Source of the DNA: CAZFXZ01 sp964523165
GTDB taxonomy: Bacteria; Patescibacteriota; Patescibacteriia; JACRDY01
Assembly: GCA_964523165.1 (NCBI GenBank)
Contig: CAZFXZ010000016.1
Coordinates: 1-15,315 of the forward strand
DNA length: 15,315 nucleotides
Direction of reading: 5' to 3'
Positions 1-9,174 of this stretch are shown in pieces. A model generated the notes under the pieces. It was given only the letters and a program-made list of their open reading frames with translations, was not told where the DNA came from and did no database searches. The position numbers were made by a program, and so were the translations under genes. Positions within the stretch are counted from its first letter, which is position 1, and each line of letters starts with the position of its first letter.

Positions 1-69
1 AGTGGTAATGATTGCGCCACGGCTTGGGTCAAATATGGTGGTAAGATCATCGTTTATGATGGCGATTAA
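1..69 (+). CDS. C-terminal end of an unidentified protein (partial)
   Basis: An open frame enters from the left edge and codes for 22 residues ending in KIIVYDGD before a TAA stop. Only this tail is visible, so the product cannot be named. It ends 2 nt before the VirB6-like gene and is therefore probably the preceding member of the same operon. The tail contains one cysteine and a Tyr/Gly-rich stretch and shows no membrane segment. Confidence 0.55.
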   Translation, partial: SGNDCATAWVKYGGKIIVYDGD

Positions 70-71
70 TT

Positions 72-3000
72 ATGTTTAATAAACTAAAAAAATATTGGAC
101 CGCCAAATATCTTGCCAGCTTGACTTTGCTGTTACTGGTGGTTGGTCTGGTTAGTTGGTGGCCAACGGCCGCGCAGGCCCAAGCGGCGGTGGCAGCTGTT
201 GGTCTAATCGTTGGTGGTTTGGCCGGACTGATCATCTATGCTTTGGGCGGGTTGTCTTTGGTTGTTTTGGCCGTGCTCAAAGAAGTTGCTGGTTACAACA
301 CTTTTATCAACTCGCAAGCCGTTATTATCGGTTGGGTGGTGATGCGCGACATCGCCAATATGTTTTTTATCTTGGTTTTACTCTTAATTGCCTTCGCCAC
401 TATTTTGCGTGTCGAGAGCTACAACTACAAAAGATTATTACCCAAGGTTTTGCTCTTAGCGATTTTGGTCAACTTCTCGCGGTCGTTATGTGGTATAGCC
501 ATCGATTTATCGCAAATCGTCACCCTGACATTTTATAATGGTTTCAAAGACACTGGTCCGGGTAATTTTATCAACGTCACCGGTTTACCCAATTGGCTGG
601 ACTTTGCCAAAGCTGAGACTTACACCGCCAATCCCAGCGATCCGCCGACAATCACCGGCGTGATTGGCTCTTATTTTGCGGCGATTGTTTACGCCGCCAT
701 CATGTTGGTCGTTTTGGTTATTATTACTTTGGTTTTTACTTTTCGCATAATCATGTTGTGGCTGTTGACGATCTTGTCGCCGATGTTTTTTATCTTGATG
801 GCTTTCCCAGCCGGTCAGAGCTATGCCAAACAATGGTCGAGTCAATTTGCCAAATATTTGATTGTCGGACCGGTCATCACGTTTTTTGTCTGGTTGTCGC
901 TGGCGGTTTTTGGCACGATTGACGCTTCGACCGATTTTGCTGGCACTAGCGCGGACAAAAATCCTGCGACCACCACCACGGCCAGTGTCCAACCTGCGGT
1001 TGGTCCGGCCAATGCCGGTACGACCGGACAAATGGTGCGTTTTATCATTGCCATTGGTTTGTTGGTGGGGGGATTATCGATGACCAGTCAATTGGGCGTG
1101 GCCGGCGGCAAGATGGCCGGCGCGGCTTTGTCTAAAATGCAATCACTCGGCAGTAAGGCTGCTTTGTTGCCGTTCAAACCACTTGGCTATGCAGCCAGCG
1201 GTTTAGGCGAAGCGGCTTACAATCGCGCCAGTCGTATGATGTTGGGTAATAAAGTCACGCGAGTGCTGACGCCATCTTTTTGGAAAGGCGTGGGGGCTTT
1301 GGGTAAAGAGCGGACCAAAATTGCTCAAGAAGGCGCCGAGTCTTATGGCCGCGAAGCTTTTGAAACCGCTATCCAAACCTTAAAAGGCGGTGGAGCTGAA
1401 GGCATCACGCCGTGGGTGGAAATAGCCGAGCGTCAAACCGAGCAAGCCCATATTTCTAAATTCAAAAAAGAATTGGGTCCGGGCGCGGTCACGCCGGAAA
1501 AGATTTCTGAATTGATGGCTCGAATGTATAACCGCAAAGGTGAAGATGCCGATGAAATGCGTCGGGCGGTTATTCAGCTGGCCGGTCAAGAAGGCTATAT
1601 CGATGATGCCATTGGTCAATTTATCAAAGATGGTGTGATTAATAAAGATAATGCGGCCGAATGGGGCATGAACGTCAACGATCAGGGTGAAGTCATGGTT
1701 GATAATGATGCTTATCGGACTTTTGCCGCTCATTATTTGGGTATGAATGTTAGTGGTGAAAAGGGCGGGAAGGGTATTGATGCTGGTACGATTGCTAATC
1801 GCATGTGGCAAGAGCGAGGCTTTAAAGGTGGGACGCAAGAAGCTTTGGAAGCCCTTGAAGATCCTGATGATGACCGAGTCAAAAAAGATGATTGGGATGC
1901 CGTATCCAAAGCCGCTCGCGATGAACGTAATAGCAACATGGATGCCATAACCGGTGATAAACAAGCTCATTTGCAAAATGCTTTACGGGCTTTGGCTGAT
2001 GTCGGTGAATCCGGCAAAACTATCGGTCACTGGGAAAATATGATGGTCCAACAAGATTCCAAGCGCGGTTATTATCTTATGGATAGTGATGAATCTTTTG
2101 GTCGCGTCTCGGCTGAAGCCAACAAAATGGATCAGCAGAAATTTTGGCAACAGTTGGCTTCTCATCCGACGGTGGCTTTTACGGCTAAGCTCGGCGATGC
2201 TAATGGTGTAGGTGCGAACTTTGATCGCGATACGACCGGCTATACCAATCGTTTTGGCCGTCGTTTTAGTCGCGAGTTGATGAATGAATCTCGTATTTCA
2301 GAAAAACATCGTGGTCAACCGCGCGTCAACCACGATCGTTTGCGTACGACTTTGCGTTATGATATTGACAAGAGCAATCCTTGGATTGCCGCGGCCGACA
2401 TTAAGGCCGAAGATGGCAGTATGAGATATCGTAAAGGCGACTTTTTGTCTGACGAGGCTTATGATAATTTTCAGACTATGATGAAAAACGGCACACCGGC
2501 GGAAGTCCAGGCTGCCTACAAATTGGCCATGTTTAGTAAGCAAGATAAAGGTATCGCCCCTCGAGTCGGTGAGAGTAAAGATTCATTTCAGCGACGTTTG
2601 GATGATTATCGCGTGACTGACAAAACTTCTAGATTGAGCGATAAGGATCGAGGTATGGAAATCGACAATCGTCGCAAGGCTTTAGCTGAAGCTATAGTTA
2701 ATGAAGAGCGAGAAGTGGCTGATCAGTTGAAGGCCGAAATTGAGATTTTGGAAAAACATGCCACTACTTCCGGACCAGTAGAAGTCAAATCCGCTACAAT
2801 TGATAATATGAAAGTCAATGCCGATGTTGATGCTGTCATGCCCGACGTTTCGGCCGAAGTCACGGCTCGCATTGAAGCCACACTCAATGGTTTGCAAGGT
2901 GGGGGCGATGACGCCACTTTGAAAAATATGGCTGATAGCTTGAAAAAAGATATTCAGGTCGTGATTGATAAACTGCCCGAACAAACTCGCCAGCAACTAC

Positions 3001-3098
3001 AAACTGAATTGGGTAGTATCAAAGGTACATTACGTGAACAAACAACTCAATTACAAAATTATATGCTCAAAAACTTCAAGTATTTTGCCAAAAAATAA
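72..3098 (+). CDS. VirB6/TrbL-like T4SS membrane protein with a very long C-terminal soluble region
   Basis: A 1008-residue protein, probably the polytopic inner-membrane channel component of the type IV secretion-like system. Hydrophobic segments are visible at about residues 12-29, 40-69, 96-112, 124-150, 202-245, 260-280 and 322-345. The first is followed by AQA, which could be a signal-peptide cleavage site. The segment around 236-247 (SPMFFILMAFP) resembles the conserved membrane core of VirB6/TrbL proteins. From about 350 to the end the protein is soluble and highly charged, with likely helical and coiled stretches. Ordinary VirB6 proteins are roughly 300 residues, so about two thirds of this one is extra. 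The ATG lies 2 nt after the previous stop and has no clear Shine-Dalgarno site. The next gene begins 3 nt after its stop. The family call rests on topology and on the PrgI and VirB4 neighbours; the role of the C-terminal region is unknown. Confidence 0.75.
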   Translation: MFNKLKKYWTAKYLASLTLLLLVVGLVSWWPTAAQAQAAVAAVGLIVGGLAGLIIYALGGLSLVVLAVLKEVAGYNTFINSQAVIIGWVVMRDIANMFFILVLLLIAFATILRVESYNYKRLLPKVLLLAILVNFSRSLCGIAIDLSQIVTLTFYNGFKDTGPGNFINVTGLPNWLDFAKAETYTANPSDPPTITGVIGSYFAAIVYAAIMLVVLVIITLVFTFRIIMLWLLTILSPMFFILMAFPAGQSYAKQWSSQFAKYLIVGPVITFFVWLSLAVFGTIDASTDFAGTSADKNPATTTTASVQPAVGPANAGTTGQMVRFIIAIGLLVGGLSMTSQLGVAGGKMAGAALSKMQSLGSKAALLPFKPLGYAASGLGEAAYNRASRMMLGNKVTRVLTPSFWKGVGALGKERTKIAQEGAESYGREAFETAIQTLKGGGAEGITPWVEIAERQTEQAHISKFKKELGPGAVTPEKISELMARMYNRKGEDADEMRRAVIQLAGQEGYIDDAIGQFIKDGVINKDNAAEWGMNVNDQGEVMVDNDAYRTFAAHYLGMNVSGEKGGKGIDAGTIANRMWQERGFKGGTQEALEALEDPDDDRVKKDDWDAVSKAARDERNSNMDAITGDKQAHLQNALRALADVGESGKTIGHWENMMVQQDSKRGYYLMDSDESFGRVSAEANKMDQQKFWQQLASHPTVAFTAKLGDANGVGANFDRDTTGYTNRFGRRFSRELMNESRISEKHRGQPRVNHDRLRTTLRYDIDKSNPWIAAADIKAEDGSMRYRKGDFLSDEAYDNFQTMMKNGTPAEVQAAYKLAMFSKQDKGIAPRVGESKDSFQRRLDDYRVTDKTSRLSDKDRGMEIDNRRKALAEAIVNEEREVADQLKAEIEILEKHATTSGPVEVKSATIDNMKVNADVDAVMPDVSAEVTARIEATLNGLQGGGDDATLKNMADSLKKDIQVVIDKLPEQTRQQLQTELGSIKGTLREQTTQLQNYMLKNFKYFAKK

Positions 3099-3101
3099 TT
3101 T

Positions 3102-4325
3102 ATGGCTGTTAATTTAGATCAAGATTTTTTCTTCTACGAAGACTTGGTTGCTCTGACCGAGGCTGATTTGTTGCGACCAGAAGTTTTGACCAAAGTTTGG
3201 CAATCAATACAGCAGGATCCGACTTACGGTTTTGAAATGGGTCAAGCCAATGTTTTGTACCACAAATTTGCGGCTATCGATAATGCGGTTTGCAAAAAAA
3301 TTGCCAAATATTTATATTGGCAAACTTTACCAACCTTGTTAACCGAAGAATTTATCCAAACTTTGGGTCAAGATTGTTTGGCTATGACTGTGGCCGGGGT
3401 TGATCCTCGGGAACGCTTAGACATGTTTTTGAAATTTAATGTGTCTGGTTGGACGGCGATCGAACGCCGAAATTTCTTTGATCGTCTGCTGCAGGCTTTA
3501 AAAAATAATCCTGAAAATATTTCATCAGCCACCACGGTCGGGGAGATGTTGGCCGCTTACGATCGATTTTTGAATGGTAAGACTGGCAATTCGTTGAGTC
3601 ATTTGGAGCTGATCAACTCCGGACAAATTAAAGGTTTAAATAAAACATCACAAGATCAGGCTCTGATGATCTTGGATTTTTATGATCAGATCAAAAGTGT
3701 TTTTCGGGCTCCGGCGGTTAAAACCCCACCGACCCTCACTAATGTTGGTCCTCAACCCCAATCCGTCAGTCCGCCGCCACTACCGAGGCCAACTGCGCCA
3801 GTTACTCCGGCTAAAGAATATTCTCAAGACGAGGTTTATAATATTTATCAAGGTAGTTCCGCCGAGCGGACTGCCATTGATGCTCGGGCTCGACAAATTT
3901 CTGCCACCACCGGCAACGATTTTGGCAAATTGGCTGACGGCTTGTATTTGTTAGTCAGTAAACCAAAAATTGATCAAGAGCTAGAACAACTTGATGTCAT
4001 TGCCACCTTGCGAGTGTTGGCTAGTCATGAAAAACTCGATGATTTACTCAAAGATGATCAGCGTTTTTTTGGTCTAGTCCATGATGATCTGGTGCGCACG
4101 GGTCAGACGGCCTTAGCTCAAGATTTTCGCCTGCATCCCACCGCCGTGCCGGCCATTCGTTATTTTTTGGCCATGGTTTTTGAAGGCAAGATGAAATTGG
4201 CCGAAAATGACGCGGCGCGATTTGCTTTACAGCTCGGTAATTTACTCAAAAAAGCCGGCAACAACAAATATTTGAGCTTGTCTTACTTTGACGTCAACAA
4301 AGGTCAATTTGTCTGGCGTAAATAA
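3102..4325 (+). CDS. Hypothetical soluble protein of the T4SS-like operon, two domains joined by a proline-rich linker
   Basis: I do not recognise this 407-residue protein. It has no signal peptide and no membrane segment. An N-terminal, probably helical domain (about 1-200) is followed by a proline-rich linker at about 205-236 (PPPLPRPTAPVTP lies within it). A second, mostly helical domain runs from about 238 to 407. It starts 3 nt after the VirB6-like gene and ends 5 nt before the next one, so translation is probably coupled. The following gene has the same overall plan, domain/Pro-rich linker/domain. A cytoplasmic accessory or scaffold role in the secretion apparatus is a guess from position alone. 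Confidence 0.7.
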   Translation: MAVNLDQDFFFYEDLVALTEADLLRPEVLTKVWQSIQQDPTYGFEMGQANVLYHKFAAIDNAVCKKIAKYLYWQTLPTLLTEEFIQTLGQDCLAMTVAGVDPRERLDMFLKFNVSGWTAIERRNFFDRLLQALKNNPENISSATTVGEMLAAYDRFLNGKTGNSLSHLELINSGQIKGLNKTSQDQALMILDFYDQIKSVFRAPAVKTPPTLTNVGPQPQSVSPPPLPRPTAPVTPAKEYSQDEVYNIYQGSSAERTAIDARARQISATTGNDFGKLADGLYLLVSKPKIDQELEQLDVIATLRVLASHEKLDDLLKDDQRFFGLVHDDLVRTGQTALAQDFRLHPTAVPAIRYFLAMVFEGKMKLAENDAARFALQLGNLLKKAGNNKYLSLSYFDVNKGQFVWRK

Positions 4326-4330
4326 AAACC

Positions 4331-5515
4331 ATGACCGACGACCAAAACAAAAATAATTTTTCTGACCAAATCCCGGTACTTGATGGCGCTGGGCATTTTG
4401 CTATTTTGGGTCAAGCTGCCAATCAAAGCGACACCGATGGTTTGGCGCTGGCTGATCGTAAGATGGCCGATGATTTGATTGATCGCTTGGGTTTGAAATT
4501 TAACGATGAAGTTTTAGAGCGACGATTTGTAAATATTGTTTTGGCTTGGCGCAAGGGGATACGCAACTCCGCTTTGACGTCTCAAACTTTGACCAAACCG
4601 ATCGTGGCTGGTGGTTTGGGTTTTGAGCAAAACAAAGCCAGGGCTGTGATCGCGGCCCTGGAAGGTCAAAACACTCAGCCGATCCAAGAAATTGGTCTGT
4701 CGACTAAAAATAAACCAATGGTTAGTCCGACAGCGGCCGCCTTGCTGCAGGCCGGTCAGCGTCGTCAACAATCTGGCCAAACACCAGTCAAACCGCATGT
4801 TTTTTCGCTTTTGGAGTTACAACATGAGATTGCCCCACCTCCACCGACGACCATTGAGCCGATGCCCCCTAAAATTGTCAAACAACCAGCCATTCGCGAC
4901 GTTGACTATAATTTTGCCGCCTCAGCCAAAAAACCAGCTAGACCAACTAATTATAATTATCGACCGACTGTTGTTTCGCGTCCGACTATCAAACCTCGAC
5001 CAACCCTAACCAAACCAACTCCGCCAACTTTGCGACCGCTAACCAGCAAAACTCAAAAAACCGTTTGGCAAAGATTGAAAGATCGTTATCGCAGCCCGGC
5101 CCAAGTTCGTCAAGAAAATAAGATTATTTTGCCGCCACCGCCACCACCAGCCAAACGTATAACCGACATTCATGTCCCCAACGCGCCAATCTTAATTGGC
5201 CCGATCGAGGAATTAAAAAATTTCCGGCTGGTGGACTTTCGGCGTTTGGCCGGTGATCCGTTGCGAGCTGTTGATAAAATCAAATCCAAGATTGACTTGT
5301 TGGAAAGCGAATCTTTTACCAAAAAATTAGCTGGTATTGAAGCTTGGCGGAGTAGCGAAGTTTATCGCCTGTATGTTTTGCTTGGTCAACAAAGTTTGAG
5401 TACTAGTCAGGCTATCACTCAAATCATCGCTCAACGTACGGCGCAAAATCAGCCAACTTTGACCATGGCGGAGTTTAACGCTTTGGCAAAATTGCATAGC
5501 ATGCTAGAATACTAA
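4331..5515 (+). CDS. Hypothetical soluble protein of the T4SS-like operon with a long proline/threonine-rich linker
   Basis: A 394-residue protein that I do not recognise. About residues 35-120 form a charged helical domain. Residues of about 165-275 are rich in Pro, Thr, Lys and Arg, including a run of six prolines near 268 (LPPPPPPAKR). About 290-394 form a second helical domain ending at LHSMLEY. There is no membrane segment. It starts 5 nt after the previous stop and ends 4 nt before the PrgI-family gene. The basic Pro-rich linker would be extended in solution and could act as a tether or partner-binding arm. The similar layout of the preceding gene suggests related jobs, though no sequence similarity between the two is evident by eye. 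Confidence 0.7.
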   Translation: MTDDQNKNNFSDQIPVLDGAGHFAILGQAANQSDTDGLALADRKMADDLIDRLGLKFNDEVLERRFVNIVLAWRKGIRNSALTSQTLTKPIVAGGLGFEQNKARAVIAALEGQNTQPIQEIGLSTKNKPMVSPTAAALLQAGQRRQQSGQTPVKPHVFSLLELQHEIAPPPPTTIEPMPPKIVKQPAIRDVDYNFAASAKKPARPTNYNYRPTVVSRPTIKPRPTLTKPTPPTLRPLTSKTQKTVWQRLKDRYRSPAQVRQENKIILPPPPPPAKRITDIHVPNAPILIGPIEELKNFRLVDFRRLAGDPLRAVDKIKSKIDLLESESFTKKLAGIEAWRSSEVYRLYVLLGQQSLSTSQAITQIIAQRTAQNQPTLTMAEFNALAKLHSMLEY

Positions 5516-5519
5516 CATT

Positions 5520-5960
5520 ATGAAGCAGTTTTTGGTCCCGCAATTTATTGAAGTCGAGCCGCGTGTCATTGGTCCGGTCACCGTCCGTCAATTTATCATC
5601 AGTTTGGTTGGCACCGGTTTGATATTTTTGGCTTACAAGTTTTTTGATTTTTGGACTTTTATCGTCAGCGCCGTGATCTTGTTTGCGATTTTTGGCACGG
5701 TGGCTTTTTTGAAAATCAACGGCCGGCCTTTTCATTTTTTTCTCTTAAATTTGATTGAAACTTGGCGGCGACCAACGATTAGGACTTGGAGTAAAGTTTT
5801 GTCGCTGGCTGAAGTAAAACAGTTGGCTCGTGCCGATCAGCCAATCGCCGTCGTAGCCGCTAAGCCGGGCAAACGTTTGATGAGCAGCTCCCATTTGGAA
5901 GAACTGTCATTAGTCGTCAATACCGGTGGAGCTTATAAACCAGTTTATGACTCAGAATAA
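5520..5960 (+). CDS. PrgI family protein (small T4SS membrane component)
   Basis: A 146-residue protein with the N-terminal signature of PrgI-family proteins: VPQFIEVEPRVIGPVTVRQF, followed by two closely spaced membrane helices at about 23-39 and 45-64. A basic cytoplasmic tail carries RPFHFF and TWRRP motifs. PrgI proteins are short VirB3-like inner-membrane partners of the VirB4 ATPase in conjugation-type systems, and here the gene directly precedes the TraC-like and VirB4 genes, as expected. The ATG lies 4 nt after the upstream stop. The 3' end overlaps the next gene by 14 nt, pointing to translational coupling. The family call is firm; the particular substrate of the machine is not known. 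Confidence 0.85.
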   Translation: MKQFLVPQFIEVEPRVIGPVTVRQFIISLVGTGLIFLAYKFFDFWTFIVSAVILFAIFGTVAFLKINGRPFHFFLLNLIETWRRPTIRTWSKVLSLAEVKQLARADQPIAVVAAKPGKRLMSSSHLEELSLVVNTGGAYKPVYDSE

Positions 5961-6657
5961 TCCCAAAGTCGTCGATAGTGATGGCGTCTTGAAGGCCAAA
6001 AACACTCATCCCTCGACGCGACAATATTTACCGATTGCTGAAATCCGCAACGACACGGTCATTATGAAAGACGGGACGTTGCGCTCGGTTTTGCTGGTCT
6101 CAAGTTTAAACTTTGCTTTAAAGTCGGCCGATGAACAACAAGCGATTATCGCCGGCTATATGAGCTTTTTAAATTCACTTAATTGGCCGATCCAAATCGT
6201 CGTTCAGTCCAGAAAATTTAACGTCGATGATTATCTAAATCGTTTGTCACAAGCTGAACGTGAACAGTCCAACGAATTACTCAAGACGCAAATCCGCGAT
6301 TACCGCAAATTTATCAACGACTTGGTGGAGGTTGGCGATATTATGACAAAAAAGTTTTATATCGTTGTGCCTTACAACCCACTGTCCGACAAGCAACAAG
6401 GTTTTTGGCCACGTTTGGTTGATTTGTTTACTCCCAATAGTTTTGTCCGACTCAAAGAAGATCGTTTCAACCAACGTCGAGCCGAATTAACCAATCGCGT
6501 CCGCCATATCATGTCTGGTTTATCAAGTATTGGTCTAGCCGCTCAAGTCTTGCCGACCCAAGCTCTGATTGAGCTATACTACAATTCTTACAATCCCGAA
6601 TTGGCCGAATCAGAAAAAATCGTCGATGTCGATATGTTGCAAGTTAATAACGGTTAA
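5947..6657 (+). CDS. TraC-like protein / detached VirB4 N-terminal domain
   Basis: A 236-residue protein starting at ATG 5947 (MTQNNPKVV). A GTG at 5926 would add seven residues but reaches further into the PrgI gene and was not preferred. The segment from YLPIAEIRNDTVIMKDGTLRSVLLVSSLNFALKS onward, then the helical LNRLSQAEREQ region, resembles the N-terminal domain of VirB4/TraC ATPases. There is no Walker motif, so it cannot be the ATPase itself. The gap to the ATPase gene is 6 nt. In Patescibacteria-type clusters such a TraC-like protein commonly sits between PrgI and VirB4. Its likely role is to join the VirB4 ATPase to the membrane complex. Confidence 0.72.
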   Translation: MTQNNPKVVDSDGVLKAKNTHPSTRQYLPIAEIRNDTVIMKDGTLRSVLLVSSLNFALKSADEQQAIIAGYMSFLNSLNWPIQIVVQSRKFNVDDYLNRLSQAEREQSNELLKTQIRDYRKFINDLVEVGDIMTKKFYIVVPYNPLSDKQQGFWPRLVDLFTPNSFVRLKEDRFNQRRAELTNRVRHIMSGLSSIGLAAQVLPTQALIELYYNSYNPELAESEKIVDVDMLQVNNG

Positions 6658-6663
6658 GATTTT

Positions 6664-8544
6664 ATGGCTTTATTTAGTAAAAAATCAACTTTACCACCAC
6701 CAGCCGAGCTCAAGATTTCTCAAGAAGTCTTGGCTGAAGAACAGCGCTATCGAGCCGGCGAATTAAGTATTATTGATTTGATTTCGCCAGCTTCCTTGGC
6801 CGTCAAACCCAATCATATTGTTTTGGGCACGACTTATGTTCGGACAATGTTTGTTATCACTTATCCGCGTTATATTTCTGTTGGTTGGTTTAGTCCGATC
6901 ATTAATTTCAATTCGCCTTTGGATGTCTCGATGTTTTTTTATCCAGTACCGGCTTCGGTTATTTTAAAACAGCTCAAAAAACGCGTCGGTAACCTTGAAG
7001 CAGAAATTTCCGCTGATCGCGACAAAGGCGCGCCGCGTGATCCGATCCGCGAAACCGCTCTGCAAGATATCGAAAAGCTGCGTGATGACCTGACGCAAGG
7101 CATTGAGCATTTTTTTCAATACGCTCTATATGTTAGCGTCTATGCCGATTCGTTGGAAAAATTGGACAAAATCACCCGCGATGTTGAAGAAATTTTTGGC
7201 TCACGCTTGATTTACTCGCGTAAAGTTTTGTATCAAGCTGAACAGGGATTCAATTCGACTCTACCGTTGGGTGTTGATGAATTGGCGATTTCATTTAACA
7301 TGAACACCTCGCCGGTAGCTTCATCTTTTCCGTTTATGTCATCAGAGCTCACCTCCAACCAAGGCATCATGTATGGTATCAACCGCCACAACAACAGCTT
7401 GATTTTGTTTGATCGCTTTTCCCTACAAAATGCCAACATGGTGGTTTTTGCCACCTCGGGCGCCGGTAAAAGTTATACCATCAAATTAGAAGTTTTACGC
7501 AGTTTGATGTTGGGCACCGAAGTGATCATCATCGACCCTGAACGAGAATATAAACATTTGTGCGATGCGGTCGGCGGGACTTATATTGATATTTCGCTGT
7601 CTTCGGAAAGCAAAATCAACCCGTTTGATTTACCCAAGGCTATCGACAAAGACAATAAAACCGGCGATATTATTCGTAGCGCTGTTATTACTATCAAAGG
7701 TTTGGTCCGATTATTACTGGGTGGTAAGTTGTTAACCAAGGAAGACGCTTTAATCGATCGGGCTTTATTAGAAACTTACGCCAAAAAAGACATCACGCCT
7801 GATACCGATTTGGCCACCATTGAGCCGCCGATCATGCAGGATTTGGTCGATATTTTACAGGGCATGGAAGGTGGTAATGATTTGGCTGAGCGACTCAAAA
7901 AATACACTGAAGGCACTTTTGCCGGACTTTTTAACAGCCCAACCAATGTTGATATTGACAATCAATTGGTGTGTTTTTCGGTCCGTGATTTGGAAGATGA
8001 GTTGCGACCTTATGCCGTTTACAACTTGGTAAACTTTATTTGGAACTTAGTTAGATCAGAAAGTAAAAAAAGAATTTTGGTTATCGATGAAGGTTGGTGG
8101 TTGATGCAACACGAAGATTCGGCCAAATTTATTTACGCTCTCGTCAAGCGTTGTCGCAAGTACTATCTGGGCGTGACGACCATTACTCAAGACGTCAATG
8201 ACTTCTTGAATTCACCTTACGGTCAGGCCATCGTCAACAACTCGGCCTTGCAATTGCTAATGAAATCGTCACCGGCGGCCATTGATACGATCCAAAAAAC
8301 TTTCTTGTTGACTGAAGGCGAAAAATATTTGTTGTTAGAAAGCGGCGTTGGCGAAGGTATTTTCTTTGCTGGCAACAGTCACGCTGCTATCCAAGTTGTG
8401 GCTTCTTACACCGAAGATCAACTAATCACTTCCGATCCCCAACAGCTTTTGGAAATCGAACAAGCCAAAAAGGAATTTGCCGAACAACGCCGGCCGGAAG
8501 TCATCGGTCAACAATCGGCCACGGATGAACAATTTAGCGTTTAA
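6664..8544 (+). CDS. virB4: VirB4-family T4SS ATPase
   Basis: A 626-residue P-loop ATPase that would power assembly or substrate transfer in the type IV secretion-like system. The Walker A motif is ATSGAGKS at residues 263-270 with Lys269. The Walker B motif is RILVIDEGWW, with Asp475 and Glu476 in the DEGWW form typical of VirB4/TraC. An N-terminal region of about 240 residues precedes the motor, and the RecA-like domain ends with motifs such as TITQDVNDFL and NNSALQLLMK. No membrane helix is seen. The ATG lies 6 nt after the TraC-like gene, with no Shine-Dalgarno site. Length is a little below that of full VirB4 proteins, which fits part of the N-terminal module being supplied by the preceding gene. 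Confidence 0.9.
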   Translation: MALFSKKSTLPPPAELKISQEVLAEEQRYRAGELSIIDLISPASLAVKPNHIVLGTTYVRTMFVITYPRYISVGWFSPIINFNSPLDVSMFFYPVPASVILKQLKKRVGNLEAEISADRDKGAPRDPIRETALQDIEKLRDDLTQGIEHFFQYALYVSVYADSLEKLDKITRDVEEIFGSRLIYSRKVLYQAEQGFNSTLPLGVDELAISFNMNTSPVASSFPFMSSELTSNQGIMYGINRHNNSLILFDRFSLQNANMVVFATSGAGKSYTIKLEVLRSLMLGTEVIIIDPEREYKHLCDAVGGTYIDISLSSESKINPFDLPKAIDKDNKTGDIIRSAVITIKGLVRLLLGGKLLTKEDALIDRALLETYAKKDITPDTDLATIEPPIMQDLVDILQGMEGGNDLAERLKKYTEGTFAGLFNSPTNVDIDNQLVCFSVRDLEDELRPYAVYNLVNFIWNLVRSESKKRILVIDEGWWLMQHEDSAKFIYALVKRCRKYYLGVTTITQDVNDFLNSPYGQAIVNNSALQLLMKSSPAAIDTIQKTFLLTEGEKYLLLESGVGEGIFFAGNSHAAIQVVASYTEDQLITSDPQQLLEIEQAKKEFAEQRRPEVIGQQSATDEQFSV

Positions 8545-8556
8545 TCTAATTTTCTT

Positions 8557-9141
8557 ATGGACAAAAAAAGACTGATCATTATAGCCATCGTTGTCGGTAT
8601 AATAATTTTGATCGCCGGCCTGGTCTACTGGTTGTTTTTTACCAATCAACAGCCACCGACTGATAATGTCGTGACGCAACCGCCAGTCAGCAATCGTTTG
8701 GTTGTTGATGATAGCAAAAATGAAGCTGCGACTGTGACCAAAGACACGGCCGTGACATTGACGGCCCAAGAACAAACTGAAATAACCTTGGAAAGGTTGG
8801 CCTTTTCTTTTGCTGAACGTTTTGGCAGTTATTCATCTTCGAGCGATTTTGAAAATCTGCGTGATTTAGAAAGTTTGATGACCGACAATATGAAAAATTG
8901 GGTGGATAATTTGATTGCCGCTTCTCGACCCAGTGATGGTTTGCCTTGGGGTATTACGACCACGGCTCTCAGTCTCGAAAGTTCGGTCGTCACCGACCAA
9001 GATGCGACTTTTGTCATCGCCACGCAACGAGTCGAAAATCGTCTTGGCCAAACCGGGCCCAAAATTTATAAGCAAAACATCGAATTAAAAATGATCAAAT
9101 TTGCCGATAAATGGCTGGTTGATCAAGTGACTTGGCAGTAA
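8557..9141 (+). CDS. VirB8-like single-pass membrane protein (NTF2-like periplasmic domain)
   Basis: A 194-residue protein with a short basic start (MDKKR), one strong membrane helix at about 6-29, and a Pro/Thr-rich linker to about residue 75. The external domain begins with helices (LERLAFSFAERFGSY) and ends in beta strands (IELKMIKFADKWLVDQVTWQ). This plan matches VirB8 proteins and other NTF2-fold domains, and VirB8 is a normal partner of VirB6 and VirB4. It is the last gene of the run, 12 nt after virB4 and just before the hairpin at 9175. The VirB8 label comes from topology, fold pattern and position rather than from clear sequence identity. Confidence 0.6.
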   Translation: MDKKRLIIIAIVVGIIILIAGLVYWLFFTNQQPPTDNVVTQPPVSNRLVVDDSKNEAATVTKDTAVTLTAQEQTEITLERLAFSFAERFGSYSSSSDFENLRDLESLMTDNMKNWVDNLIAASRPSDGLPWGITTTALSLESSVVTDQDATFVIATQRVENRLGQTGPKIYKQNIELKMIKFADKWLVDQVTWQ

Positions 9142-9174
9142 GACAGTTTAGAAAAAATTTAACTAGGTAAGTTT

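Noticed and set aside
585..1031. 148-residue - strand ORF rich in Arg and Asn
   Set aside because: Opposite-strand shadow of a membrane-coding region; low-complexity residues and no domain.
1380..1976. 198-residue - strand ORF inside the VirB6-like gene
   Set aside because: Composition and position mark it as a shadow of the 1008-residue gene; no recognisable domain.
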